Source: Akkermansiaceae bacterium
Lineage (GTDB): Bacteria; Verrucomicrobiota; Verrucomicrobiia; Verrucomicrobiales; Akkermansiaceae
Assembly: GCA_026421245.1 (NCBI GenBank)
Contig: JAPKDJ010000003.1
Location: 62,001-126,000, forward strand
Reading direction: 5' to 3'
Length of the DNA stretch: 64,000 nucleotides
Numbering within the stretch: position 1 is the first letter of the stretch; every line of letters starts with the position of its first letter. Shown here in pieces: positions 27,301 through 36,212 of this stretch. The notes below the pieces were generated by a model. That model had not been told where the DNA came from, ran no database searches, and saw only the letters and a program-made list of their open reading frames with translations. A program made the translations under genes and the position numbers.

Positions 27301-27495
27301 ATTATCAGTATTGCTGGCCCCCGTATTCTGATCAACGACCGCATTTCCATTGATGACCGCGGTCTGGTTATCAGGAACAACAATCCCGGCATCCCAGCGC
27401 GTGGGGTCCAACCAACTACCGTCTCCGGTAAAGGTAGTGATTTGTGCCGTGATTACCCCGGGCACCAAGGAGAGAAGGAGAAGTGTTTTTTTCAT
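24334..27495 (-). CDS. Large secreted multidomain LamG/TSP3 protein
   Basis: 1053 residues with a signal peptide (MKKTLLLLSLVPGVITAQ). In order: a Gly/Thr-rich beta-solenoid-like region (~20-265; GNGIYVGVNGGSGTLTVKEG, autotransporter-passenger style); two Ig-like repeats (~275-430) with the shared ATTTYTLSAQKG and STTTYTLTATNG ends; a LamG/concanavalin-like domain (~440-665); Ca-binding thrombospondin-3-type repeats (~690-780; DSDADGLDDH, DSDGDGLTDGEEV, DTDFDGFGD); a second LamG-like domain (~800-975); and a C-terminal tail (GKSYKISRSFDLVTFTDVE ... YYQV). The tail resembles those of two other secreted proteins here. It probably binds or degrades polysaccharide at the surface; no catalytic site was recognised. 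The sulfatase gene 114 nt upstream may share its transcript. Confidence 0.85.
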   Translation of the reverse strand: MKKTLLLLSLVPGVITAQITTFTGDGSWLDPTRWDAGIVVPDNQTAVINGNAVVDQNTGASNTDNPSRIEIGNGAGQSGSVTVTGGTLSGAHGGGNGIYVGVNGGSGTLTVKEGATYRTQGGTMEFAIGDFAGGSGFVSVAGVLQVYKFLNINNGILEMQPTGKSNLFNSADLSTIGEDGTLSFIIDGADVGSLERSNSRGLHMTIDPAANLAVTLRGAFAVNDSWTLMNYTTLSGQFTQGASFTNQQGYSFSVDYGSGANDVVTLTLTSDLERPKIDDLSATPAAISAGASSIIAWTASNFDSLTLEPGRMDVTALADTSVMPGATTTYTLSAQKGAVIVTSEVTVVVDELPEINSFATTDALIAPGESTTLQWDVSGADSVSISPEPGAVSAVESAVVSPASTTTYTLTATNGTGSVDAQVEIVVDALSAAIIHCWDPSLPNQTSGAILDSVGGKNFDITGGDLLTGLTSENTSLTAAIDRVNPAAVTGGDMGLGFPSQDTTFEIWVRPGELNETPQVIFETGGNGEGSGILISSSSVRFLHSTGGVNTIDLEVPVLLLNPNDFVQILVSVDSATGDVALFVKGSAGGLDSGTANGTIGVPDGRASLFTWSGFGGAVDGALGGTGGMALEGTTTFQGDIGFFKIYDRALTSAEADEAFLRIADAIVASDSDFDRLPDFWEMVFFGNLDEGATDNNDGDVLTNIQELGAGTNPTLADSDADGLDDHIELGLDEPTDPNNPDSDGDGLTDGEEVNGDSSSNPLLIDTDFDGFGDAFEVCVGSDPDDFGSLPPADEIGTPFANLNALGTGVSFDALLVASDFADANFRLVVDFEDKVDGAREVLFETGGATIGSSLVYEAGNQIIFRAAGSGGLELATATHTLTAAQIAAGDLDVVVTYDVLDDDGNSALALYINGALVASDAALLGGDWTGTNGSSFGVASDNMAGDGANGALSGVTFTSGAINLQKGLTYYSDTLYLGGSAAAPEITDFALDGGAVVLTFNSSPGKSYKISRSFDLVTFTDVETGITSGGEVTVSPSISATEPKAYYQVIEE

Positions 27496-27609
27496 AGCTG
27501 AATGTGTGGATTACGAGCCTAGAGAGCACACTATTGCAAACCTTCCGTCAAGGAGGCCCAGAGATTTCAACTTCCTGTCTGACAGCTTAGATTCAAAGAA
27601 TCTTAGGAA

Positions 27610-29067
27610 TCATTCCGCGAGTGTGCTCCGACCTTCCTTCTTGTATTTCTCAAGCAGTCCTTGCAGTGATTTCACCACTTCCGGATGCTGCTCGTGGACA
27701 TTCTTGGACTCCCCGGGGTCATTTTTCAGATCATAGAGCTGAACTGCCGGAAGCTTTGCATAGAGCTTCTTATCTCTTGGCCTTGGGCTACTCCAACCTC
27801 CGGAATGCGGAGCATCTATGAACTTCCACTTCCCCTGTCGGATCGCGAAAGTGCCATTGATCGAATGATGAATAGTCGCCTCTCGAACCGGCTCCCCCGA
27901 TTCACCAAAAAGATTGGGCAGCATGCTCACGGAGTCCTCCCCGGCGTCCTTGGGAAGCTTCACTTCAAGGACATCCGAAAGCGTCGCTATGAGATCGGTG
28001 AGGCAGGTGGGATCACTGCAAGTCGATCCCGCCTTTACCTTGGCTGGCCAGCGGACGAGGAAAGGAATCCGGTGCCCTCCCTCAAAAATATCCGCTTTGT
28101 GCCCCCGATAAATATGACTTGGATCGTGTCCCTGTGCCTCAAGCTCGGCGAAATCAGCCTCGGGAGAGCACCCGTTGTCGCTCGTAAACACGAAGAGAGT
28201 GTTCTCGTCGACTCCAGCTTCCTTAAGGGCATTCAGAACCTGCTTCACGGTATCATCAGTCATGGTGACAAAGTCGGCATAAGCGCTCTTCATCCCGCTC
28301 TTCCCCTTAAATTCTGGAGTTGGAAGGACGGGTGTGTGAGGCGAAGGCAAAGCAAGGTAAAGGAAAAATGGCTTTCCTGTTTTGGCCTGCTCCTTGACGT
28401 ATTTCACGGCGCGGCGGGTGAGGTTTGGAAGGACGTCCTCATGATCAAAATCATCCGAAGTGGGGCCATTTCTCCACCAACCATTTTTCGATTCCTGTTT
28501 CGTCCGTCCCGTCTCCTTGGTTGGAACGGCGGTCGGCATTCCGTTTTCAACCCAAACATAGGGAGCCATGTCGAGCGAACCACAGTGACCATAGGAATAG
28601 ACAAACCCTTTCTCCTTCGGACCGTTTTCGACAGGCTTGGAGAAATCGACTTTTTTGCCGTCCTTCGCCCAATCCCATCCCAGATGCCACTTTCCAATAA
28701 ATGCCGTATGGTAGCCATTCTCTTTCAGAAGCGAGGCTACAGTCATGCGCCCTTCCTCGATCAGAAACTTGGAGTAACCGTTCAGAACTCCACTTTTCAT
28801 CCGCGAACGAAACGCATAACGGCCCGTTAAAACCCCATAGCGGGTGGGCGTGCACACCGAAGAGTTCGAATGCGCATCTGTGAACACCATTCCGTCCTTC
28901 GCCAGTTGATCTGTCCCCGGCGTGGCAATTTTGCCCTCGGGATTACAACTTTTTAAATCCCCGTAGCCAAGGTCATCGGCGAGAATGTAAACGACATTGG
29001 GCTTCTTTGGATTTGCAGCCGAAATGACCGGAAGTAAGGCGAGGACAAAGAGAGGGATAAATTTCAT
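27610..29067 (-). CDS. Secreted arylsulfatase (Cys-type)
   Basis: 485 residues with a signal peptide (MKFIPLFVLALLPVISA). Core landmarks are [16 protein letters not shown] (metal Asp31 and Asp32), the formylglycine site SVCTPTRYGVLTGRYAFR (Cys72), FIGKWHLGWDW and LFVFTSDNGCSPEADF. The pattern is close to arylsulfatase A-like S1 enzymes. The C-terminus includes KLPAVQLYDLKNDPGESKNV, the usual final subdomain. It lies between the Gfo/Idh/MocA gene and the LamG gene on the same strand, but a terminator separates it from the former. Confidence 0.93.
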   Translation of the reverse strand: MKFIPLFVLALLPVISAANPKKPNVVYILADDLGYGDLKSCNPEGKIATPGTDQLAKDGMVFTDAHSNSSVCTPTRYGVLTGRYAFRSRMKSGVLNGYSKFLIEEGRMTVASLLKENGYHTAFIGKWHLGWDWAKDGKKVDFSKPVENGPKEKGFVYSYGHCGSLDMAPYVWVENGMPTAVPTKETGRTKQESKNGWWRNGPTSDDFDHEDVLPNLTRRAVKYVKEQAKTGKPFFLYLALPSPHTPVLPTPEFKGKSGMKSAYADFVTMTDDTVKQVLNALKEAGVDENTLFVFTSDNGCSPEADFAELEAQGHDPSHIYRGHKADIFEGGHRIPFLVRWPAKVKAGSTCSDPTCLTDLIATLSDVLEVKLPKDAGEDSVSMLPNLFGESGEPVREATIHHSINGTFAIRQGKWKFIDAPHSGGWSSPRPRDKKLYAKLPAVQLYDLKNDPGESKNVHEQHPEVVKSLQGLLEKYKKEGRSTLAE

Positions 29068-29093
29068 GATTTAACTTTAAGAGGTGGAGAGAG

Positions 29094-29128
29094 AAAAAAA
29101 CGGTCACCTCCCGGGAGATGACCGTTTT
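29094..29128 (-). terminator. Intrinsic terminator of the Gfo/Idh/MocA gene
   Basis: On the minus strand, arms AAACGGTCA and TGACCGTTT enclose a 12-nt loop that itself contains the palindrome CTCCCGGGAG, and seven T follow. It lies 15 nt past the stop at 29144 and insulates the downstream sulfatase gene. Confidence 0.88.
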
Positions 29129-29143
29129 GAAGAGTTGATTAAT

Positions 29144-30430
29144 CTAGACCGGCAGCTTCCACTTGTCGCGGCAAGGCTGGTCGATGAGCGAATTCGCAAG
29201 GTCGTTACCAATGAACTGCATCTTCTTTGGATCGAAATTCAGGTTCGTATTCAGGCGATGGGCGATCTTACCAAGATTGATCAAGGTGCAGGAGTTGAAT
29301 CCATTCTGCTCATTGAGTGCAAACTTCTTCTTCTCGCGAATGGCCTGATGGAAGTCAGTGATCTGCGCTTCCGGCTCGGGGAGGGTCTTGATCTTTTCGG
29401 CGAAGCCTTTGACGTCGGACTTGAAGCCTTTGAAAATCTTTCCTTCGGGTCCTTCGATGAAGGCCGCATCCTTATCCTTATTCTCCCCATCCAGCACGAT
29501 CGTCGTGCCATCAGCGTACTTGTAGGTGATGCGACGCCAGCTTCCGACAGCGTCAGTGTCCTGTGGATCGGCATCGATTTCGACCGAAACAGGGAGCTCA
29601 TTGTCTTTCCCCAAAATATACTGAACGGGATCGAGGTAGTGCTGTCCCATATCCCCAAGACCGCCACCATCGTAGTCCCAGTAACCACGGAATGTTCCAT
29701 GGGTTCGGTGCGAGTTGTAGGGTCGATAGGCAGCTGGCCCAAGCCAGAAGTCGTAGTCGAAGTGCTTCGGCACCTGCTGAATCGGCAGGTTGGTTTTACC
29801 AGACCAGTTAAATTTCCAGTTGAAGCCGGTCACCCCGGACAAGGTCACCTTGTATGGGCCTTTTCCTATCAATCCTCCATCGACCGCCTTCTTCACCTGA
29901 CGCGCCGTCACTCCGGAGCCATAGAAATTTGATTTGAAGCGGAACCAGGTATTGATGCGGTATGCCGTCCCGGCTTCCGCGATCGCTTTCTTCATCGCCA
30001 TCCCCTCACCAATCGTGCGGGACATTGGCTTCTCACCCCAAACCGCCTTGCCGGCCTTCGCGGCAGCAATCGCCATATAGGCGTGCCAGTGCGGAGGCGT
30101 GCAAGTGTGGATAATATCGATGTCATCCCGCGCGATGATCTCCCGAAAATCGTGGTAGCCCTTCACATCCTTGTCCCCCTTGCCCTTTGCCTTCTTCATC
30201 TGACCGGCGAGGCGCTGCGAATCAACGTCACAAAGAGCCAGCAATCTTCCCGGCATCGGCAGGTGGGCATTACTAATGCCACCGCAGCCAAGAATCGCGC
30301 GGGTCAGTTCGTTCGAGGGAGCGGTTTGCCCGTTGAGGCCCAGCACTCGGCTGGGCACAATGGAAATGGTCGCTAAAGAAGCAAGCCCGCCAAGGGCCTT
30401 CCGTCTGGAAATTTTGTCTGATGGATTCAC
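29144..30430 (-). CDS. Gfo/Idh/MocA-family oxidoreductase, Tat-exported
   Basis: 428 residues. The N-terminus has a twin-arginine signal (SRRKALGGLASLATI). The Rossmann part starts AILGCGGISNAHLPMPGRLL and ALCDVD, and the family EKP motif is in WGEKPMSRTIGE. The C-terminal GFO_IDH_MocA domain carries YWDYDGGGLGDMGQHYLD with the usual Gly-Asp-x-x-x-His. Such Tat-exported members oxidise or hydrolyse sugars with tightly bound NAD(P). In the context of sulfatases it may act on glycan breakdown products. A perfect palindrome 41-62 nt upstream of the start is a candidate operator. Confidence 0.92.
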   Translation of the reverse strand: MNPSDKISRRKALGGLASLATISIVPSRVLGLNGQTAPSNELTRAILGCGGISNAHLPMPGRLLALCDVDSQRLAGQMKKAKGKGDKDVKGYHDFREIIARDDIDIIHTCTPPHWHAYMAIAAAKAGKAVWGEKPMSRTIGEGMAMKKAIAEAGTAYRINTWFRFKSNFYGSGVTARQVKKAVDGGLIGKGPYKVTLSGVTGFNWKFNWSGKTNLPIQQVPKHFDYDFWLGPAAYRPYNSHRTHGTFRGYWDYDGGGLGDMGQHYLDPVQYILGKDNELPVSVEIDADPQDTDAVGSWRRITYKYADGTTIVLDGENKDKDAAFIEGPEGKIFKGFKSDVKGFAEKIKTLPEPEAQITDFHQAIREKKKFALNEQNGFNSCTLINLGKIAHRLNTNLNFDPKKMQFIGNDLANSLIDQPCRDKWKLPV

Positions 30431-30470
30431 GATAGATTTTTATTACGTCGCCAGTTAATGAGATGTGTCA

Positions 30471-30492
30471 TTATTGCGAACTTTCGCAATAA
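30471..30492. promoter_or_regulatory. Perfect 22-bp palindrome, candidate operator
   Basis: Arms TTATTGCGAA and TTCGCAATAA are exact inverse complements around a CT centre. The site lies in the divergent region between the Gfo/Idh/MocA gene (start 30430) and the discoidin-domain protein gene (start 30550). No T-tract suggests termination, and no gene ends here. A dimeric repressor controlling one or both genes is the likely reader; its identity is unknown. Confidence 0.55.
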
Positions 30493-30549
30493 GTTCTTAA
30501 AACCGTTTCGTAAGTCAACGTCCCTTCTCCGGCACAGATTCTCTCCGTT

Positions 30550-32574
30550 ATGAATTCACCCCGCCTTGTGGCCTTCGCCCTTTTCTTTTCCACCTGTTTC
30601 ACGGCCTTCGCCGTCCCCTCGGCTCAAGACCTTCTCCAAGAAGAAACAACCAAGCTCCTCAAGGAAGCCGAACTCGACCCGACGGGAGACTTTGGGACAG
30701 CCTTCCTCACCTCCCCCGATTGGCAGCACGAATTTCACGACTCCGGCCCCGTCGAGGCTCCTGCCGAAGCTCTTGGCATCCTCTCCGCTCTCTGGAGCAA
30801 GGATTCTTCAATCTCATCCGATCCCATCAAACGTGGCATGGCAACCGCCTGCGCTCTCGAATCCCCGCGCCGAAAGTGGACCGTTGACGACGTCTTCCCT
30901 CGCTACGAATTCTTCCGCGACAAGTGGGACCAGGGCCTCCTCAACACCATGTATGCCGATCTCAGCATCTTCGAGCGTCGCTACCTCGCACGCGGCGTCC
31001 AGCACACCCGTTTCAACGAGCTCGCCTCGATGCACTATCACAACGATGAGGTCTGCCTTCCTTCTGAAAAATACACCGGCGCCTGCTGGTATGCCCGCTG
31101 GATTCTCCACAACCCCTTTGGCGACTCCATTCATGGTCCGCAATACTACGCCCCCTTTTTGAACAGCTGGGGCAACTATGCCGAAATCGTCCGCAACGTC
31201 GGCGGCGTCTGTGGTTCCCTCTCCAACTTCGGAGCTGCTGCCGCCCTCGCCAATGGCATCCCCGCCGTCACCATGGGCGAACCCGGCCACTGCGCCTATG
31301 CCGTCATGACCAAGCCCGGCCACTGGCAACCCGCCTACAGCCTTTCCTGGAAGCGCGACCTCCACACCTCCTTCCACGGTGGTTCCTGGGGATGGCACAT
31401 CCTTGTCACCACCGCCCAGCAAGACATCAAAGCCACTCGCACGTCCGGCGACATCCGACGCCTTGCCCGCCACTACGCTGGCAAAAACAACTTCTCAAAA
31501 GCCCTCGAAGTTCTCGCCACCGCCCGCCAGACCCACCCGGCCGACTGGCAGAACTGGATCCTCTCGGCCGAGATACTCGAAAAGGCCAAAAAAGGCCTCT
31601 CCGCCTGGCAGGAATTTCACCAGGACATCATTAAGCACCTCGCCCCACTCGGTGGCGAAGTCGCCTTCCACCTCCTCCACAAAAAAGCCTACCCGCACCT
31701 CCTCCCCAAAAACAACCTCAAGGACTCCCCACAACAAACCCACAAGATCTTTGCCTCCGCCCACCGCGCCCTCACCGACTGGGGACTCGGTCGCTGGGAT
31801 TTTCAGCGCACTTTGAAAGACCAACTCAAACTCTTTGGAAAAGACACCCCCGCCCAGGACCGCTTCATGGCAGAACTCTTCTCCATCCATGCCGAACAAA
31901 ATGTCTTCACCGCCGACATCCTCGCCCTGCAGCTTGATCGCACCAAGGACGACGAAAAACGCTTCCACGCCTTCATTAGTGACATCAGTAAATCACTCGC
32001 CAAAAATACCGACGCCAACGGCGACCAATATAAGAACGTCATCACCACTCTTGCCCGCTCTGTTCTACCCAAGGCTGCCGCCAATGGTGACAAAGCCACT
32101 TTCCAGGCCATCGGCAAACTCACCGCCGGCATCTTCGATAAAAGCGACGTCACTCCTGAAAAATTTCCCGGCATCCTCCTCAGCTCCGGCGGCACCTTCG
32201 GCATTCAAAAACCCGGCAACCGCTGGGACAATCCCTCCCGCCACTGGGGTGTCATCGAAGAACACGGAGGCGACTTTCACACCGATGCCACCCCCGCCAC
32301 CGCCACCATCCAACTCGGCAACTACGGAGACCTCACCGGTGTCGTCATCGTCACACGTACCGGCCAATTCACCCGCATCGTCAACGCCGTCCTCCAAACC
32401 TCCATCAACGGTAAGGAATGGACCGACGTTCACACTTTTAAAAAACACGGACGAACCCACCGCGTCGATCTTCGCGGCAAAGACCTCTCAGCAGGCTACG
32501 TCCGCGTCATTCATGAAGGCCAACCGAGCCTCCACTTCCATAAGTTCCACGTTTACGGCGACAAGAAAAACTAA
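30550..32574 (+). CDS. Secreted protein: transglutaminase-like Cys/His core plus discoidin-like C-terminus
   Basis: 674 residues with a signal peptide (MNSPRLVAFALFFSTCFTAFA). Residues ~25-200 are helical with many Trp/Tyr and contain WILHNPFGDSIHGPQYYAPF. The conserved-looking core is VGGVCGSLSNFGAAAALANG (Cys221) followed by IPAVTMGEPGHCAYAV (His247), the Cys-then-His layout of papain-like transglutaminase folds; a third residue is not certain. Residues ~300-500 are helical TPR-like repeats. The last ~125 residues form an F5/8-type (discoidin) beta-sandwich (TRIVNAVLQTSINGKEWTDV, VRVIHEG, HFHKFHVYG). I know no characterised member. The next gene, 12 nt downstream, also ends in a discoidin-like domain, so the two probably act together on the same surface or glycan. 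Confidence 0.75.
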   Translation: MNSPRLVAFALFFSTCFTAFAVPSAQDLLQEETTKLLKEAELDPTGDFGTAFLTSPDWQHEFHDSGPVEAPAEALGILSALWSKDSSISSDPIKRGMATACALESPRRKWTVDDVFPRYEFFRDKWDQGLLNTMYADLSIFERRYLARGVQHTRFNELASMHYHNDEVCLPSEKYTGACWYARWILHNPFGDSIHGPQYYAPFLNSWGNYAEIVRNVGGVCGSLSNFGAAAALANGIPAVTMGEPGHCAYAVMTKPGHWQPAYSLSWKRDLHTSFHGGSWGWHILVTTAQQDIKATRTSGDIRRLARHYAGKNNFSKALEVLATARQTHPADWQNWILSAEILEKAKKGLSAWQEFHQDIIKHLAPLGGEVAFHLLHKKAYPHLLPKNNLKDSPQQTHKIFASAHRALTDWGLGRWDFQRTLKDQLKLFGKDTPAQDRFMAELFSIHAEQNVFTADILALQLDRTKDDEKRFHAFISDISKSLAKNTDANGDQYKNVITTLARSVLPKAAANGDKATFQAIGKLTAGIFDKSDVTPEKFPGILLSSGGTFGIQKPGNRWDNPSRHWGVIEEHGGDFHTDATPATATIQLGNYGDLTGVVIVTRTGQFTRIVNAVLQTSINGKEWTDVHTFKKHGRTHRVDLRGKDLSAGYVRVIHEGQPSLHFHKFHVYGDKKN

Positions 32575-32586
32575 GCCCTTCGTCCT

Positions 32587-33930
32587 ATGAGATCTTTCCT
32601 ACCTCTTCTCGCCCTCGCTTCGACCGCGGTCGCCAAGCCCACCCGCTCACTCAACTTCGTCGAAGCTACCGCCCTCGCCAAAAAATCCGAGCGACCCGTT
32701 GCCGTCTACGTCCACGGAAGTTCGTGGCACGGGGCCAGCAAACGCTTCCGGGACCTCATCTGGAAAAAACCGGAATTTGCCGCCACCCTCACCCAACCTA
32801 TCATTCTTACCAACATCGAGGTCAAACAACACTTCGACAAGGAAGCCGCCGCCAAACACGACGAAAGCGTCAAGGGCTGGAAAGATAAATCCGTCCGCAC
32901 CTACCCCGCCATTCAAGTTTACGGATTCGACGGGCACCTCCTCACTACCCTCTCTGGCGCCGCCCTCCGCAGCCTCTCTTCGATGGACGCCCTGACCGAT
33001 CGACTTGATCAGCTCGCCGGGCTTGCGACCCAACGACGCAACCTCCTTCAAGAAGCCACCGCCGCTGAAGGCTCGGAAAAACTCAATCTCCTTGCCCAAC
33101 TCGCCGATCTCCCGCTCAACAACGAGCCCAAAATCATCGCGCAGTTCAAAAATCTCGACCCCGAAGATAAAACCGGTTGGCAGGCCCGTCTCAGCTTCAA
33201 AAACTGGGACTTCGTCCGCCACATCACCGGACTCGTCAACGGAGACAAACACGACGAAGCCCTCACCGAAATCGAAAAGCAGCTCTCCGTTCCCGATCAA
33301 TCGCCCGCACGTCTCGCCCTCATCCATGGGGCCAAAGGACGCGTCCTCGCCTCCCAAAACAAACTCTCCGACGCTTGGGCCACCTTCCAAAAAGCGCACC
33401 AATGTGACCCCAAGGGCCCCAACGGAATCACTATGCTCGCCTACGGCACCCGCGTCGCCGGCGTCCCCCTCCGTGAAGTCCTCCCCACCGACTCCACCCT
33501 CAATGGCAAAGACATCGGCGACAACATCTCCCGCGACCACGCCACCGTCACCCTCTCTTCCACCTCCAACGACGACCCCACCCAGCATGCCCACCTCTTC
33601 AACGGCCCGTATGCCAAGGTCGGCTTCGCCATCCACACCGACGCCGAAAAAGACGCCCACGGTATCGTCGACCTGCAGGAAATCTGCCAGGTCCAAGCTC
33701 TTCGTATCATCAACCGACGCACTCAATCCGGTCGCGCCAAAACCCTCACCGTCTGGACTTCAGCCGACCAAAAAACGTGGCAAAAAATCTGGGCTGCCGA
33801 CAAAGCCGAGTTCGCCTGGGATATCCTCCTCGAAAAACCCGTCGCCGCCCGCTACCTCAAAGTCGGCCTTAAAAGCCCTAAACCCGAATATCTTAGTCTC
33901 CAGGCCATCGACATATTTGGTTCTAGATAG
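32587..33930 (+). CDS. Secreted thioredoxin-fold (no CxxC) protein with discoidin-like C-terminus
   Basis: 447 residues with a signal peptide (MRSFLPLLALASTAVA). Residues ~20-135 look like a thioredoxin fold: VAVYVHGSSWHGASKRFRDL replaces the usual W-C-x-x-C by W-H-G-A, so there is no redox pair; the cis-proline position is kept (RTYPAIQVYGFDG). A helical, TPR-like middle follows (~150-285). The C-terminal ~130 residues are F5/8-type: HLFNGPYAKVGFAIHTD, ALRIINRR, LTVWTSADQKTWQKIW and ARYLKVGLKSP. It is probably a binding or scaffold protein exported with the Cys/His protein encoded 12 nt upstream. No characterised relative is known to me. Confidence 0.75.
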   Translation: MRSFLPLLALASTAVAKPTRSLNFVEATALAKKSERPVAVYVHGSSWHGASKRFRDLIWKKPEFAATLTQPIILTNIEVKQHFDKEAAAKHDESVKGWKDKSVRTYPAIQVYGFDGHLLTTLSGAALRSLSSMDALTDRLDQLAGLATQRRNLLQEATAAEGSEKLNLLAQLADLPLNNEPKIIAQFKNLDPEDKTGWQARLSFKNWDFVRHITGLVNGDKHDEALTEIEKQLSVPDQSPARLALIHGAKGRVLASQNKLSDAWATFQKAHQCDPKGPNGITMLAYGTRVAGVPLREVLPTDSTLNGKDIGDNISRDHATVTLSSTSNDDPTQHAHLFNGPYAKVGFAIHTDAEKDAHGIVDLQEICQVQALRIINRRTQSGRAKTLTVWTSADQKTWQKIWAADKAEFAWDILLEKPVAARYLKVGLKSPKPEYLSLQAIDIFGSR

Positions 33931-34039
33931 CCGCCGGGAATCTGAATGACAAATTTTAATTCTTCTCACAGAAAGCCAGAATTTATTTGCCTCACCTCCA
34001 CCCGCTCTCCATCGTCCGACTTTCCCAATCAGCAAAGAA

Positions 34040-36088
34040 ATGCACGCATACCTCACCCCACTTTTTGGCGTCATTGGCCTCATCCTCGCGGCCCTCATTT
34101 TCTTCAACATCAAAAAACAGAGCGCGGGCGGCGGTAAGGCCGAGAAAATCTCCATCCAGATTCAAAAAGGAGCCATGGTCTTTATGACCCGTGAGTTCAA
34201 GCTCATCGCCCTCTTCGCCATCACCCTCGGAGCCGCCCTTTTCCTCTTCCAAAAACCCGAATACCGCGGCCCTCAGTCCATCGCTTTCTTCATGGGCTGC
34301 CTCGCTTCCTCCGCCGCTGGTTACATCGGCATGAAGACCGCCACTCTCGCCAACGTCCGCACCTGCATCGCTGCCAACACCACCGGTGCCGCTCGCGCTC
34401 TTAAAATCGCCTTCTCCGGTGGTGCTGTCATGGGCCTCACCGTTGCTGCCATGGGCCTCCTCGGACTCGGCTCCCTTTTCGCAATCTACTCTGGGGACGA
34501 ACACCTCCCCGAAATCCTCGAAGGCTTTGCCATGGGAGCCTCTCTCGTCGCCCTCTTCTATCGAGTTGGCGGCGGCATTTTCACCAAGGCTGCTGACGTC
34601 GGCACCGACCTCGTGGGCAAGGTCGAAGCGGGTATCCCTGAAGACGACCCCCGCAACCCCGGCGTCATTGCCGATAACGTGGGTGACAACGTCGGCGACG
34701 TCGCCGGAATGGGATCCGACATCTTCGAATCCTACTGCGGAGCTCAAATCGCCACCGTTGCCATCGCCGCAGCTGCCGCAGCCTCCGGCGCCGGTTACGC
34801 CGCGTCCATGGGAGCCGACGCAAATCTCCTGATGCAGCTACCCCTCATCCTCACCACCGTCGGTATCGTCTGCTCTGTTCTCGGCATTCTCATGGTCAAT
34901 CTCTTCGCGGACAAGGATCCCGCCAAGTCTCTCCGCATCGGTACCATCGGGGCAGCCGTTCTCTTTATCATCGCCTCCTTCGGAGTTACTGCCTTCTTCG
35001 GCCTCAGTGCCAATATCGCCAACGCCGTTCTTTGTGGCGCTGTCGGAGGAGTCCTCATTGGCATCATCACCGAACACTACACCGGAGGCAAACCCGTCCG
35101 CACCATTGCCGCACAAGGTGAAACCGGAGTTGCCACCCTCGTCATTTGCGGACTCTCCGTCGGGCTCCAGTCCGTCGTCCTGCCCATCCTCACCATCGCC
35201 GCCACTCTTTATGGATCCTACGAATTCGCAGGTCTCTATGGCGTCGGACTCGCCGCCATCGGCATGCTCGGCACTGTCGGCATGACCATGGCCATTGATG
35301 CCTACGGCCCCATCGCCGACAACGCAGGTGGCATCGCCGCGATGGCCGAAATGGGTGATGAAACCCGTGCGATTACAGACTCCCTCGACGTCGTCGGTAA
35401 CACTACTGCGGCCATCGGAAAAGGCTTCGCCATCGGCGCTGCCGGCCTTGCCGCCCTCGCCCTCATCACTGCCTTCATTCAAAAAACCGGGATCTCACTT
35501 AACCTCGCGACACCTGATGACCTCCGCTTCTTCTTCGTCGGCCTCCTCATCGGTGGTGCCGTCCCCTTCTACAATGGCGCCCTCACCATGGACGCCGTCG
35601 GCAAAGCTGCGGGCAGTATGATCGAGGAAATCCGTCGTCAGTTCGCCGCCGAACCTGGCATCCTCAAAGGCACCGTGGAACCCGACAGTAACCGCTGCAT
35701 CGACATCGCCACCAAAGCCGCCACCAAGAGCATGATCGGCCCCGCCCTCCTCGCTGTTGGCACACCCATCATCGTGGGATTCGGTTTCAATCTCATTGGT
35801 GCCGAAGGAGCCCAGGCCGGAGCCAAAACTCTCGCCGGCACCCTCATCGGAGCCCTCCTCGGCTGTGTCCTCCTTGCCCTCTTCATGTCCAATGCCGGTG
35901 GTGCTTGGGACAATGCCAAGAAGCACATTGAAAATGGCAACAACGGAGGGAAAGGATCCGACACCCACGCCGCCAGCGTCGTTGGCGACACCGTCGGCGA
36001 TCCTCTCAAAGACACCTCCGGCCCCTCGATGAACATCCTCATCAACGTCATGGCAATCGTCAGCCTCGTCATCGCCGGGCTGCTTTAA
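34040..36088 (+). CDS. hppA: K+-dependent membrane pyrophosphatase (H+ or Na+ pump)
   Basis: 682 residues with about 16 membrane helices. It couples PPi hydrolysis to cation pumping. Catalytic motifs are intact: [19 protein letters not shown] and [16 protein letters not shown], plus the third acidic region [13 protein letters not shown]. In [10 protein letters not shown] the residue after TT is Ala457, not Lys, which marks the K+-dependent class. Whether H+ or Na+ is pumped cannot be settled by eye. It stands alone on the plus strand, with a 109-nt leader after the discoidin-domain gene. Confidence 0.95.
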   Translation: MHAYLTPLFGVIGLILAALIFFNIKKQSAGGGKAEKISIQIQKGAMVFMTREFKLIALFAITLGAALFLFQKPEYRGPQSIAFFMGCLASSAAGYIGMKTATLANVRTCIAANTTGAARALKIAFSGGAVMGLTVAAMGLLGLGSLFAIYSGDEHLPEILEGFAMGASLVALFYRVGGGIFTKAADVGTDLVGKVEAGIPEDDPRNPGVIADNVGDNVGDVAGMGSDIFESYCGAQIATVAIAAAAAASGAGYAASMGADANLLMQLPLILTTVGIVCSVLGILMVNLFADKDPAKSLRIGTIGAAVLFIIASFGVTAFFGLSANIANAVLCGAVGGVLIGIITEHYTGGKPVRTIAAQGETGVATLVICGLSVGLQSVVLPILTIAATLYGSYEFAGLYGVGLAAIGMLGTVGMTMAIDAYGPIADNAGGIAAMAEMGDETRAITDSLDVVGNTTAAIGKGFAIGAAGLAALALITAFIQKTGISLNLATPDDLRFFFVGLLIGGAVPFYNGALTMDAVGKAAGSMIEEIRRQFAAEPGILKGTVEPDSNRCIDIATKAATKSMIGPALLAVGTPIIVGFGFNLIGAEGAQAGAKTLAGTLIGALLGCVLLALFMSNAGGAWDNAKKHIENGNNGGKGSDTHAASVVGDTVGDPLKDTSGPSMNILINVMAIVSLVIAGLL

Positions 36089-36212
36089 CAGCATCCGTAT
36101 CCCCAAAGGGGCGATCTAACGCAGCCCAGAGCAACGCCTTGGATTTCTGTATCCACACACCTTGGGTAAGCCCACTACTCGACACTCAAGCCGCCTACCG
36201 GCAGCCCACCAA

